From DDH964 sp963806685 (GTDB taxonomy: Bacteria > Desulfobacterota > Desulfuromonadia > Desulfuromonadales > DDH964), in the NCBI GenBank assembly GCA_963806685.1, contig CAWDZB010000010.1:124001-188000 (forward strand): a stretch of 64,000 nt of DNA. Reading direction: 5' to 3'. The position numbers were made by a program, and so were the translations under genes. The notes beneath the pieces are model-generated. The model had not been told where the DNA came from. It saw nothing but the letters and a program-made list of their open reading frames with translations, and did not search any database. Positions 8,380 to 15,536 of this stretch are shown here, in pieces (position 1 is the first letter of the stretch; every line of letters starts with the position of its first letter).

Positions 8380-9481
8380 CTAGCCCTCCACCCGGGCGCC
8401 GTTTTTGGCCCGCTCGACCCCTTCGACGACGATCCGCTCACCTGCCCTGAGGCCGGAGAGGATCTCCACCTTCTCCTCCAGCCGCCGGCCAATGCGCACC
8501 AGGCGGAAATGCAGCAGGCCGTCCTCCACCACGTAGAGGCCGAAGAGCTGGCCGCGTTCGACCAGCGCCCTGGCCGGCACCAGCAGTGCCAAGGCGGCGA
8601 CGGCGGGAGCCTGAACGCGGGCGAAGAGCCCGGCCGCCAGGCCCGGGGCCTCCGGCAGGTCGACCTTGATCTCGAAGGAACGGCTCTGCGGGTCGGCGGC
8701 GGTGACGATCTCCCGCAGGGTCCCGGTGAGAGTCTTCCCCCGGGACGGCAGTTCCACGGCGAGGGTCTGGCCAAGGGCAAAACGCCCGGCCAGGGACTCG
8801 GGGATCGCCGCCCGCACCCGCCAGTTGCCCTGGCGGTCGAGGACCAGCAGCGGCATGCCAGGCATGACCGTGCTCCCGGCCTCGACCCGGCGCTCGATCA
8901 CCATGCCGTCGTAGGGGGCGACCACCTGCGTCCAGGCTACAGCCGTTTTCGCCGCCGCCCTGGCGGCCGTGGCCTGCGCCAGTGCGCCCTCGGCCCCCTT
9001 GACCCCCTGCCGCGCCTCCTCCCGCTGCGCCTCGATCTGGTCCATCTCCTGGGGGGTTACGGCCTGGCCGGCAAACAGCCGCGCGTAGCGCTGCCAGGTC
9101 TTCTCAGCCAGCTCCAGGCGGGCCCGGGCCGCCGCCAGATATCCCCGCGGCTTCCGCCCCCGCCGCCCGCGCCTCGCGCAGGCGGTCAGCGACCTGGTTG
9201 TCGGCCAGAGTCAGCAGCAGCTCGCCCTTTTTCACCCGGTCCCCGGCGTGGACTTTGATTTCGGCCACCTGGCCGTCGAGCCGCGCCGCCAGCACGCCGC
9301 GGTCGAGGCTCTCCACGGTGCCAACAAAACTCTCGCCTTGAGCCAGGGGTTCGGCCGTCACGGTCAGTAGCCCCAAGCCCTTGATGACCGGAGCCTCGGC
9401 GGCAGTCCGGCCCGGCTCGATCTTTTCTCCACAACCGGCCAGCACGAACAGCACCAGCAGAGCGGGAATCCAGCGTCTCAC
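8380..9481 (-). pseudogene. RND efflux periplasmic adaptor lipoprotein, frameshifted
   Basis: The N-terminal 110-odd codons (MRRWIPALL, lipobox LAGC with Cys17) and the remaining 240 are in different frames. The first half gives the biotinyl-lipoyl hairpin region (GTVESLDRGVLAARLDGQV, VHAGDRVKKGELLLTL). The second continues the coiled-coil hairpin (LELAEKTWQRYARLFAGQA), returns through the second lipoyl half (VVAPYDGMVIERRVEAG) and the beta-barrel domains. The break is at the C4 run 9143-9146 (G4 on the coding strand): removing one base gives a smooth AAGYLAAARARLELAEK junction and a 366-residue adaptor of normal length. Either a recent mutation that disables the pump or a sequencing or assembly error in a short homopolymer. 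The last codons overlap the tolC start region by 4 nt. Confidence 0.88.
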
Positions 9482-10818
9482 GGTTTATCCTCCTTGCCCG
9501 GAAGCAGGCTTTTCAAAAACAGGCCCTTCTGCAGCTCCACGTTGCCCCGCGCCAACAGCATGGCGCCGTTGGCGTTGACCGCATCGAGCCGGGCCCGGTC
9601 GAGGGCGGCCTGGGCGCCCAGCAGGTCGGAGAGGGGGGAGAGCCCGGCCTCGTAGCGCTGCCGCAGCAGCCGGTGACTCTCCTCGGCTTCGCTCACGGCC
9701 GTTCGCGCCGAGGCCAGCTGCAGCTTTGCCTCCTCCGCCCGCAGCTCGGCCTCGCGGGTTTGCAGGGCGACGTTGCGCCGCAGCTCCTCGGCCTGCAGCC
9801 GGGCGGCCTGCTGTTGCGCAGCGGAACGCTCGATTTCCCCGCTGCGGCGCAGTCCGTCGAAGAGGGTCCAGGTGAGGCCGGCGCCGGCCTGCCAGCTGTC
9901 CGCCTCGGTGCCGAAGGGGAGGGACGGGTCGTGCCAGGCATAGGAGGCCGTCAGTCCCAGCCGCGGCAGGTACCCGGCCCGGGCCTGGCGGCGTCCCGCA
10001 TCCGCCGCCCTGGCCTGGTAGTGGGCCGCCAGCAGGTCCCCCCGGGGCTGCGCCTCGGCATCTGTGACGAGGGGAAGGTCGCCCGGCTCCAGCGGGCGGG
10101 CGATGGTCACCTCGCCCTCCGCCCGGCCCATGGCCAGGGCCAGGCGGCGCTGCGCCAGCTGCAGGTCGTTGTCGGCGGTCAGCCGGCGCCGTTCGGCGTC
10201 GGCCAGTTGTACCCTGGCCCGCAGGGTGTCGGCCCGCAATCCGAGACCGGCTCCCTCGCGCTGTTCGGCCAGGCGCACGGTCTCCCGCTCCTCGGCCAGG
10301 GAACTTTCGACCCAGGCCAGGGCGGCCTGCGCCTGCTGCACCTCCAGGTAGGCCTGGAAGGCGGCGAAGGCCGCCCGCTCCTCGCTCCAGCCGGCCGCCG
10401 CGCTGGCGGCCCGGTAGTCCAGCTTTGCCCGTTCCAGGCCGTAGCCGACATCGGGATTGAACAGGGACTGCTCGAGGGTGAAGCGGGTTTCATAGTCGCG
10501 CCGGCTCGGCGGGTTGTTGTAGGGGTCGGCCGTGGGGGAGAGGACCAGGCGCCGCTGGTTGAGGGACGTGAACAGGCTCCCCCCCGGTTCGTTGGTGGCC
10601 TGGAAAGCCTCCCTGAAGCCCAACTGGGGGAGGTAGCCGCTGCGCGCCTCGGTGATCGCCGCCCGCGCTCCTGCCGCCTGCTGGCGGGCCGCCTCGGCCA
10701 TGGGCCGGTGCGCCACGGCGGCCGCCAGGGCCGTTGGCAGGTCGACGGTTTCCGCGCGGACCGTCGGTAGTGCCGGGAGCAGGCTGAACGCAATAAGGAA
10801 CATCAGGATTTTTGCCAT
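9478..10818 (-). CDS. TolC family outer membrane efflux protein
   Basis: The 446-residue protein carries an N-terminal signal peptide (hydrophobic segment MFLIAFSLLPALPTVRA, cleavage near residue 22). The body is two related alpha-helical repeats rich in Ala, Arg, Glu and Gln (for instance QARAGYLPRLGLTASYAW in the second and ARSGYLPQLGFREAF in the first), the hallmark of TolC-type channels with a duplicated OEP domain. It is the first gene of the minus-strand efflux operon, followed with a 4-nt overlap by the adaptor and then the RND pump, so it probably supplies the outer-membrane exit duct for that pump. Confidence 0.93.
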   Translation of the reverse strand: MAKILMFLIAFSLLPALPTVRAETVDLPTALAAAVAHRPMAEAARQQAAGARAAITEARSGYLPQLGFREAFQATNEPGGSLFTSLNQRRLVLSPTADPYNNPPSRRDYETRFTLEQSLFNPDVGYGLERAKLDYRAASAAAGWSEERAAFAAFQAYLEVQQAQAALAWVESSLAEERETVRLAEQREGAGLGLRADTLRARVQLADAERRRLTADNDLQLAQRRLALAMGRAEGEVTIARPLEPGDLPLVTDAEAQPRGDLLAAHYQARAADAGRRQARAGYLPRLGLTASYAWHDPSLPFGTEADSWQAGAGLTWTLFDGLRRSGEIERSAAQQQAARLQAEELRRNVALQTREAELRAEEAKLQLASARTAVSEAEESHRLLRQRYEAGLSPLSDLLGAQAALDRARLDAVNANGAMLLARGNVELQKGLFLKSLLPGKEDKP

Positions 10819-10852
10819 CGCGACACCTCTGGGAACAACATTCGAAAAAATA

Positions 10853-10880
10853 TATATATTAATTTTTATGGAATTGTCAA
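10853..10880 (-). promoter_or_regulatory. Sigma70-like promoter of the efflux operon
   Basis: On the minus strand a perfect -35 TTGACA (10875-10880) is followed after 16 nt by TATATA (10853-10858) inside an AT-rich run, about 35 nt before the tolC start. The rest of the 328-bp divergent gap up to the TRAP operon holds the plus-strand promoter listed separately; I see no gene in it. Confidence 0.65.
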
Positions 10881-11053
10881 GCGGCTTCTCGCTCTCCGCA
10901 CCCCGAAAAGAATTAACCCTAGCTTATTGTCCAGCAACTGCAAGGTCGCGCGGTTGGGGCGTTTGGGACAGGCGGAAATTTTCTGGCAAGAGCGCCGATG
11001 ACCGGTCGGCCGCCTCCCCCCCGGACCCTGGGGAGGAATCGGACAAAAAGCCT

Positions 11054-11082
11054 TTGCCAGCAAACAGGGTTTGTACTACTAT
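11054..11082 (+). promoter_or_regulatory. Candidate promoter of the TRAP transporter operon
   Basis: TTGCCA (11054-11059), a 17-nt spacer and TACTAT (11077-11082) precede the substrate-binding protein gene by 64 nt. A strong ribosome site AAAGGAGAT lies 7 nt before the ATG at 11147. This is pattern matching only. Confidence 0.5.
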
Positions 11083-11146
11083 AACAAGCTCAATCCTGGG
11101 GCTGGAAAGCCGTGCCTTGTCACTTTGATCAAAGGAGATCGAACCG

Positions 11147-12193
11147 ATGAAGCGATTGCTGACCCTGTTGTTGATCCCGGTACTTCTCGGGCTGGCCCTG
11201 GGCGGCCCGGCCTGCAGTGAAGACAAGCCCGATCCGCTGGCCGCCTGGAAGCCCAAGTTCGACCCCAGCGGCGCCCAGTACACCTACATCCTCTCCAACG
11301 TCTCCCATCCGGCGATCGAGGGGGTCGGGGTCGGCTACCGCATCCGCGACCGGGTCTGGGAACTCTCCAAGGGCCGGCTCTACGTCGACTTCCGGCCGCT
11401 GGCCCAGCTCGGCGGCGAGAAGGACGTGATCAGCAAGCTCAAGCTCGGCGCGGTGCAGGGGATGCTCAGCTCATCGGTGGCCGCCGCCAACGTCGCCGAC
11501 CGCCTCGGCATCGTCAACCTTCCCTACGTTATCGACACCTTCGACAAGCTCGAAAAGTTCCGCAACACCCCGGCGCTCTGGAAACCCTTCAGCGAGGCCG
11601 CCCTCGCCCAGGGGATCATGGTCCCGGACATCACCGGCTACGGCACCTACGGCTGGGCCACCACCACCCCGGTGCGCAACCTGAACGATGCCAAGAAGGT
11701 CAACTTCCGCATCGCCCAGGCGCCGGTCAACGCCGACATCTACAAAGCCTGGGGGCTGAAGTTCACCGTCATGCCCTGGCCCGACGTCCCCCAGGCGCTG
11801 CAGACCGGGGTCATCAACGGCCTCGACCACACTCCGATCGTCTGCAACATCACCAAGAAGTTCACCATCGCCAAGTACTTCACCGAGGTCAACTACGCCC
11901 AGGGGCTGTTCGTCCACCTGATGAACAAGCGCTGGTTCGACCGCCTCCCGCCCGATCTGCAGAAGATTCTGCTGCAGGCCATAGCGGAGGAGAGCGCCAA
12001 GACCCGCGAGGCGACCCGCCAGCAGCAGGCCGAGCAGATCGCCAAGGCCAGGGAAGCGGGTGTCGAGTTCATCCCCCTGGCTCCCGCCGACCGCGCCGAG
12101 CTGATCAGGGAAGCCGCCCCGGTCTACCAGACCTGGGGGCAGAAGATCGGCATGGACTACCTGAACCAGGTCCGTGCCGCCCTCGGCGACTGA
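11147..12193 (+). CDS. TRAP transporter substrate-binding protein, DctP family
   Basis: A 348-residue periplasmic receptor for a tripartite ATP-independent (TRAP) importer, which uses ion gradients to take up organic acids. It has a signal peptide (MKRLLTLLLIPVLLGLALG). DctP-family landmarks are present: GGEKDVISKLKLGAVQG near residue 85 and, around residue 180, KKVNFRIAQAPVNADIYKAW, where the conserved Arg normally salt-bridges the carboxylate of the ligand; then MPWPDVPQALQTGVINGLD, a typical DctP signature. The mature N terminus holds a Cys (GGPACSED), which is not a clean lipobox. It heads the operon with the small and large permeases and uspA. The ligand is probably a carboxylate; its identity is unknown. 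Confidence 0.93.
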   Translation: MKRLLTLLLIPVLLGLALGGPACSEDKPDPLAAWKPKFDPSGAQYTYILSNVSHPAIEGVGVGYRIRDRVWELSKGRLYVDFRPLAQLGGEKDVISKLKLGAVQGMLSSSVAAANVADRLGIVNLPYVIDTFDKLEKFRNTPALWKPFSEAALAQGIMVPDITGYGTYGWATTTPVRNLNDAKKVNFRIAQAPVNADIYKAWGLKFTVMPWPDVPQALQTGVINGLDHTPIVCNITKKFTIAKYFTEVNYAQGLFVHLMNKRWFDRLPPDLQKILLQAIAEESAKTREATRQQQAEQIAKAREAGVEFIPLAPADRAELIREAAPVYQTWGQKIGMDYLNQVRAALGD

Positions 12194-12255
12194 CACCAAA
12201 CCGCACTGAGCCCAAACCGGCCGGGGAGAGGACTGCTCCCCGGCCCTTTTTACGG

Positions 12256-12762
12256 ATGGCCATGCTGAAAAAGATCTTCACCGTCACCGACCGGGGCCTG
12301 GCGTTCGTCGAGGACTGGACCCTGTTCGTCACCGTCGGCGTGGCCCTGGTCACGGCGATGGCCAATATCCTGCTGCGCAAGCTGACCAGCGACGTCAACC
12401 TCTACTGGTCCGACGAGGTGGTGCGCAAGGCGATCTTCATCTCCACCTACATCGGCAGCGTCGCGGCGATCCGCCACCGCTCGCTGATCCGCATCGACGC
12501 CCTGCCCCAGCTGGTGCCGATCCTGAAGAAACCCCTCAACATCCTCAGCCACCTGGTGGTGCTGCTCTTCTCCGGCACGGTCTTTTGGCTCGGCCTGCAG
12601 CTGACCAAAATGATGTATGCCGACGCCTATGCGAAGACCGCCACCCTCGGCATCGCCGAATGGTACTTCTACGCGGTCCTTCCCCTGATGGGGATGATGA
12701 TGATGATCCGCACGCTGCTGGTCATGGTCGAGGATCTGCGCGGGGGAGGGACGCCGTCGTGA
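12256..12762 (+). CDS. TRAP transporter small permease, DctQ
   Basis: The small membrane subunit has 168 residues and four predicted membrane helices. The first is at about 19-40 and carries a TLFVTVGVALVTAMANI core; NLYWSDEVVRKAIF with an acidic-basic pair follows it, as in DctQ proteins. It partners the large permease encoded next, with which it overlaps by 4 nt (GTGA), and the receptor encoded 62 nt upstream. Residues around TYIGSVAAIRHRSLIRID correspond to the conserved loop of the family. It is needed for complex assembly and has no catalytic motif. Confidence 0.92.
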   Translation: MAMLKKIFTVTDRGLAFVEDWTLFVTVGVALVTAMANILLRKLTSDVNLYWSDEVVRKAIFISTYIGSVAAIRHRSLIRIDALPQLVPILKKPLNILSHLVVLLFSGTVFWLGLQLTKMMYADAYAKTATLGIAEWYFYAVLPLMGMMMMIRTLLVMVEDLRGGGTPS

Positions 12763-14045
12763 CCGCCAGCTACCTGATGATCGTGGCCATCCTCCTCGGC
12801 AGCATGGCGGCCACCGTGCCGGTCTTCATGGCCCTCTTCTTCACCGGCCTGGTCGGCCTGGTCTGGGGGGTCGGCATCGATCCGCAGATCGTCATCGAAG
12901 TCCTCTACCGCAGCATGGACAAGTTCGCGCTGATCGTGGTGCTGTTCTTCGTCCTCTGCGGCAACATCATGACCACCGGCAGCATCGTCCAGAAGCTGAT
13001 CAAGACCGCCAACGTGCTGGTCGGCTTCCTCCCCGGCGGCCTGGCGATGGCCGGGATTCTCGCCTGCGGCTTCTTCGGCGCCATCTCCGGCTCCACCGTC
13101 GCCACCGTGGTCGCCATCGGCGGCTTCATGATCCCGGCGCTGGTCGACAACCAGTACGACGAGAAGTTCAGCGTCGGGGTGATGACCACCGCGCCGATCC
13201 TCGGCATCGTCATCCCCCCTTCGATCTCGATGATCCTCTACGCCATGGTCACCAACGACCCCCTCGAGGCCCTCTTCCTCACCGGCTTCATCCCGGGAGT
13301 GCTAATCATCGTGGCGATGTCGATTTATGCCTACGTCGTCTGCAAGCGCCAGAACCTGCCGGTCCGCGAACGCCCCTCGCTGAAAGAGTCGCTGGCGGTC
13401 CTCAAGGAGAGCGCCTGGGCGCTGTTTTTGCCGGTGCTGATCTTCGGCGGCATCTACTCGGGCCTGTTCACCGCCAATGAGGCGGCTGTGGTCGCCTGCT
13501 TCTACGCCTTCTTCGTCGAGATCGTCATCCACAAGGACATGAAGCTGCGCGACATCAAGAAGGTCATCGTTTCCTCGGCGGTCACCTCGGCGACCCTGCT
13601 GGTGATCGTCGCCGGGGCTTCGGTCTTCGGCGAGTACCTGACTTTCGAGCAGATCCCCAACAAGATCGCCAACGCCGTGGTCGCCAACATCCAAAGCCCC
13701 TGGGTCTTCCTGCTGGCAGTCAACATCATGCTGCTGCTGATCGGCATGTTCATGGACATCATCTCGGCGACGCTGATTTTGACCCCGATCTTTCTGCCGC
13801 TGCTGCACAAGTTCGGCATCAATACCATGCACTTCGGCCTGCTGATGACCATCAACCTCGGCATCGGCTACTGCACGCCGCCGCTGGGGGTCAGTCTCTA
13901 CATCTCCGGAGCGGTGGTCGACCGCGACCTGCTCTATGTCTCCAAGGCGGTGCTGCCGTTTCTGGCGATCCAGATCGCCATCCTGCTGATCCTGACCTAC
14001 TGGCCGGAGCTGGTCCTTTTCCTGCCGAAGCTGGTCTACGGCTGA
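12759..14045 (+). CDS. TRAP transporter large permease, DctM
   Basis: The transport subunit has 428 residues and about twelve membrane segments. It starts at a GTG that overlaps the dctQ stop; the open frame extends upstream only as an overlap with dctQ. Typical DctM features are the N-terminal VPVFMALFFTGLVGL, the GFFGAISGSTVATVVAIG segment with the conserved Ser-Gly-Ser/Ala-Thr region that forms the ion and substrate site, and the C-terminal repeat with NLGIGYCTPPLGVSLYISG. The two inverted halves correspond to the elevator fold known for this family. It works with DctP and DctQ in proton- or sodium-coupled uptake. Confidence 0.95.
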   Translation: MTASYLMIVAILLGSMAATVPVFMALFFTGLVGLVWGVGIDPQIVIEVLYRSMDKFALIVVLFFVLCGNIMTTGSIVQKLIKTANVLVGFLPGGLAMAGILACGFFGAISGSTVATVVAIGGFMIPALVDNQYDEKFSVGVMTTAPILGIVIPPSISMILYAMVTNDPLEALFLTGFIPGVLIIVAMSIYAYVVCKRQNLPVRERPSLKESLAVLKESAWALFLPVLIFGGIYSGLFTANEAAVVACFYAFFVEIVIHKDMKLRDIKKVIVSSAVTSATLLVIVAGASVFGEYLTFEQIPNKIANAVVANIQSPWVFLLAVNIMLLLIGMFMDIISATLILTPIFLPLLHKFGINTMHFGLLMTINLGIGYCTPPLGVSLYISGAVVDRDLLYVSKAVLPFLAIQIAILLILTYWPELVLFLPKLVYG

Positions 14046-14074
14046 AACCCTAACGCCTAGGAAGGGATATCCCC

Positions 14075-14500
14075 ATGGAACGCAAGGTTCTGGTCCCCGT
14101 CGATGGCTCCGAAGCCTGCGCCCGGACCATCGCCGGCATCATCGGCCGCCGCGATCGCTTCCCCGGCCCGCTGACCGTGCTCCACGTGGTCGATATCGAC
14201 AAGCTCGCCTACCGGATGATTCCCGATTTTCAGCTCGACATGATCCGCGAGCGGGCGCACAAGGCCGGTGAACAGGTGGTGGATAAGTGCTGCCAGACCC
14301 TCCAGGCGGGAGGAATCAGCGTCCTGCCCCGGATCGAGAACGGCAACCCCCGCGACCTCATCTGCCGCATCGCCAACGACGAGGCCTTCGAGCTGCTGAT
14401 CATCGGCCGGCGGGGGATGGGGGAGATCCGCGACGTCCTTTTCGGCTCGGTGGCCAACCATGTCCTGCATCACGTCCGCTGCCCGGTGCTGCTGTTTTAA
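14075..14500 (+). CDS. Universal stress protein UspA family
   Basis: A single-domain universal stress protein of 141 residues. The first strand and loop are KVLVPVDGSE, and the C-terminal nucleotide-binding signature GRRGMGEIRDVLFGS fits G-2x-G-9x-G-(S/T), so ATP binding is expected. Family members are small cytoplasmic dimers that modulate stress survival or partner proteins. It lies 29 nt after dctM, and UspA genes commonly end TRAP operons, where in at least one studied case they bind the transporter; a regulatory role on this importer is therefore a reasonable inference. A strong hairpin follows. Confidence 0.92.
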   Translation: MERKVLVPVDGSEACARTIAGIIGRRDRFPGPLTVLHVVDIDKLAYRMIPDFQLDMIRERAHKAGEQVVDKCCQTLQAGGISVLPRIENGNPRDLICRIANDEAFELLIIGRRGMGEIRDVLFGSVANHVLHHVRCPVLLF

Positions 14501-14521
14501 CGGCAGGAGCGGCTGGGATGT

Positions 14522-14567
14522 CCAAGCCAAAAGGGGCGCCCTGCCAGGGCGCCCCTTTCTGGCTTGG
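14522..14567. terminator. Hairpin terminator between convergent uspA and superoxide reductase genes
   Basis: An inner stem AGGGGCGCCC / GGGCGCCCCT with a TGCCA loop is enclosed by an outer stem CCAAGCCA / TGGCTTGG, with A and T runs on each side, so it can act in both directions. Confidence 0.8.
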
Positions 14568-14581
14568 ACATCATGCTGTGC

Positions 14582-15052
14582 TCAGACCGGCTTCACCTCC
14601 TGCTCGCTCTGCCACAGGCCGTGGAGGTTGCAGTAGATGCGCGCCACCAGCGTCACCGGCTTGTCGAGGGTGATGAAGAAGGTCGCCTTCGGCTGGCTGA
14701 ATGCCTCGCGAAAATCGAGGCGCCCGGCCGGCTCGTTGCCGGCAAGGATCTCCACCCAGTCGATGTAGTGTGCGGGCCCCATGGGGTGGAGGGTCTCGCC
14801 GATGGCGACGTTCACGGCAAACACCTCCCCCGCCTTGATCGTGGCCGGCAGCTCGATCACCGGCGCGTGCAGTTTCTCCAGTCCCTGTTTGTGGGCCGGA
14901 TCCCTGGCCCGGTTGATGTCCCGGAAGAGCTGCGCATCAACCGCCGCGTTGCCGGTAAAGGCCCGCGCCGCCTCCGCTCCTCCCAAGATCAGACCGCCGG
15001 TCGCCAAGGCGGCCGTCCGCATGAAGTCCCTGCGCCCTACGCCCTCGTTCAT
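14582..15052 (-). CDS. Tat-exported superoxide reductase (class II, neelaredoxin-like)
   Basis: The 156-residue protein begins with a twin-arginine signal (GRRDFMRTAALATGG, residues 6-20), so the folded protein should be exported to the periplasm. The remainder is the superoxide reductase/desulfoferrodoxin catalytic domain. The expected Fe(His)4Cys ligands are visible: His62 (KLHAPVIEL), His89 (TLHP), His95 (PAHYIDW), Cys141 and His144 (YCNLHG). The catalytic-loop Glu-Lys pair precedes His62. It reduces superoxide to hydrogen peroxide without releasing oxygen, a typical anaerobe defence. No N-terminal desulforedoxin iron site is present, hence class II. The gene is divergent from the candidate selenoprotein. 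Confidence 0.9.
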   Translation of the reverse strand: MNEGVGRRDFMRTAALATGGLILGGAEAARAFTGNAAVDAQLFRDINRARDPAHKQGLEKLHAPVIELPATIKAGEVFAVNVAIGETLHPMGPAHYIDWVEILAGNEPAGRLDFREAFSQPKATFFITLDKPVTLVARIYCNLHGLWQSEQEVKPV

Positions 15053-15089
15053 CGTCTCCTCCCTGGTTGCGGGTTGACATGGTGGAGGA

Positions 15090-15117
15090 ACTATAGCCCT
15101 GCCCCCGGGACTGTCAA
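15090..15117 (-). promoter_or_regulatory. Promoter of the superoxide reductase gene
   Basis: On the minus strand TTGACA (15112-15117), 16 nt, TATAGT (15090-15095), then a GGGAGGAG ribosome site a few nt before the ATG at 15052. Its -35 box lies 17 nt from the -35 box of the divergent small gene. Confidence 0.65.
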
Positions 15118-15134
15118 CGCACCCCGAAAAGACC

Positions 15135-15163
15135 TTGTCTCCAGACCGACAATCGAATATATT
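15135..15163 (+). promoter_or_regulatory. Promoter of the candidate selenoprotein gene
   Basis: TTGTCT (15135-15140), an exact 17-nt spacer and TATATT (15158-15163), 26 nt before the ATG at 15190. GGAGG (15180-15184) with 5-nt spacing is the ribosome site. Confidence 0.6.
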
Positions 15164-15189
15164 GATTTAAACATGTTTCGGAGGCCCCC

Positions 15190-15348
15190 ATGGAACTGCT
15201 CGGTCTGCTCGGCATCCTGCTCGGCTGGTACGTCCTCAACCGCTGGGTGCTGCCCCGCCTCGGCGTCCCCACCTGAATCAGCACCAGCTGCGACCTTCCC
15301 GTGCGGAAGGTGGAAGAAAAGAACCAGTCTGACTTGTCGGAAGAGTAA
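15190..15348 (+). CDS. Candidate small membrane-anchored selenoprotein (in-frame TGA at codon 29)
   Basis: Read conventionally this is a 28-residue peptide ending ...LPRLGVPT at a TGA (15274-15276). Read with TGA as selenocysteine it becomes 52 residues: one N-terminal membrane helix (about residues 2-20), a basic border, then PT-U-ISTSC, giving a Sec29-x4-Cys34 redox-like pair, and a charged tail to TAA at 15346. Evidence for the longer reading: a 7-bp hairpin with a CGUGC loop lies at the distance expected of a bacterial SECIS element; the Cys five residues later makes chemical sense; and the rho-independent terminator begins 2 nt after the TAA but about 75 nt after the TGA. Promoter and GGAGG site are good. 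I do not recognise the family. The short 28-residue peptide is the alternative. Confidence 0.6.
15293..15311 (+). promoter_or_regulatory. SECIS-like stem-loop downstream of in-frame TGA
   Basis: Stem ACCTTCC (15293-15299) pairs with GGAAGGT (15305-15311) around the loop CGTGC. The loop starts 23 nt after the TGA, and G is its second base. Bacterial SECIS elements lie directly 3' of the UGA in the coding region, with a short upper stem and a G near the start of the apical loop, so geometry and loop fit. Sequence match alone does not show SelB binding. Confidence 0.55.
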
Positions 15349-15350
15349 TA

Positions 15351-15389
15351 GACGGGGGGCGAATCCTGTAACCGGATTCGCCCCCCGTC
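15351..15389 (+). terminator. Strong intrinsic terminator after the candidate selenoprotein
   Basis: A 16-bp perfect stem (GACGGGGGGCGAATCC and its complement) with a 7-nt loop, followed by GTTGTTT. It starts 2 nt after the TAA at 15348. Confidence 0.88.
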
Positions 15390-15464
15390 GTTGTTTGCTG
15401 CACAAGGTGCAAATGTCCAAAAGTCAAACGCGACCCCAATCATTCGCCCCATTTTGATCCTTGG

Positions 15465-15514
15465 CAATTCTATTCACGACGATTGTCAATAGAATTGTTA
15501 ATAGATTGTCAATA
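15465..15514. repeat. AT-rich inverted repeat and three short tandem repeats
   Basis: CAATTCTATT (15465-15474) and AATAGAATTG (15488-15497) are perfect 10-bp inverted repeats. Overlapping them are three tandem units GATTGTCAATA (15481), GAATTGTTAATA (15492) and GATTGTCAATA (15504). They lie just past the 3' end of the AlbA_2 gene, at the left border of the accessory block. The function is unknown; a recombination scar or protein-binding site is possible. Confidence 0.6.
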
Positions 15515-15536
15515 ACGGTTCAAAATCGTATTCAAT

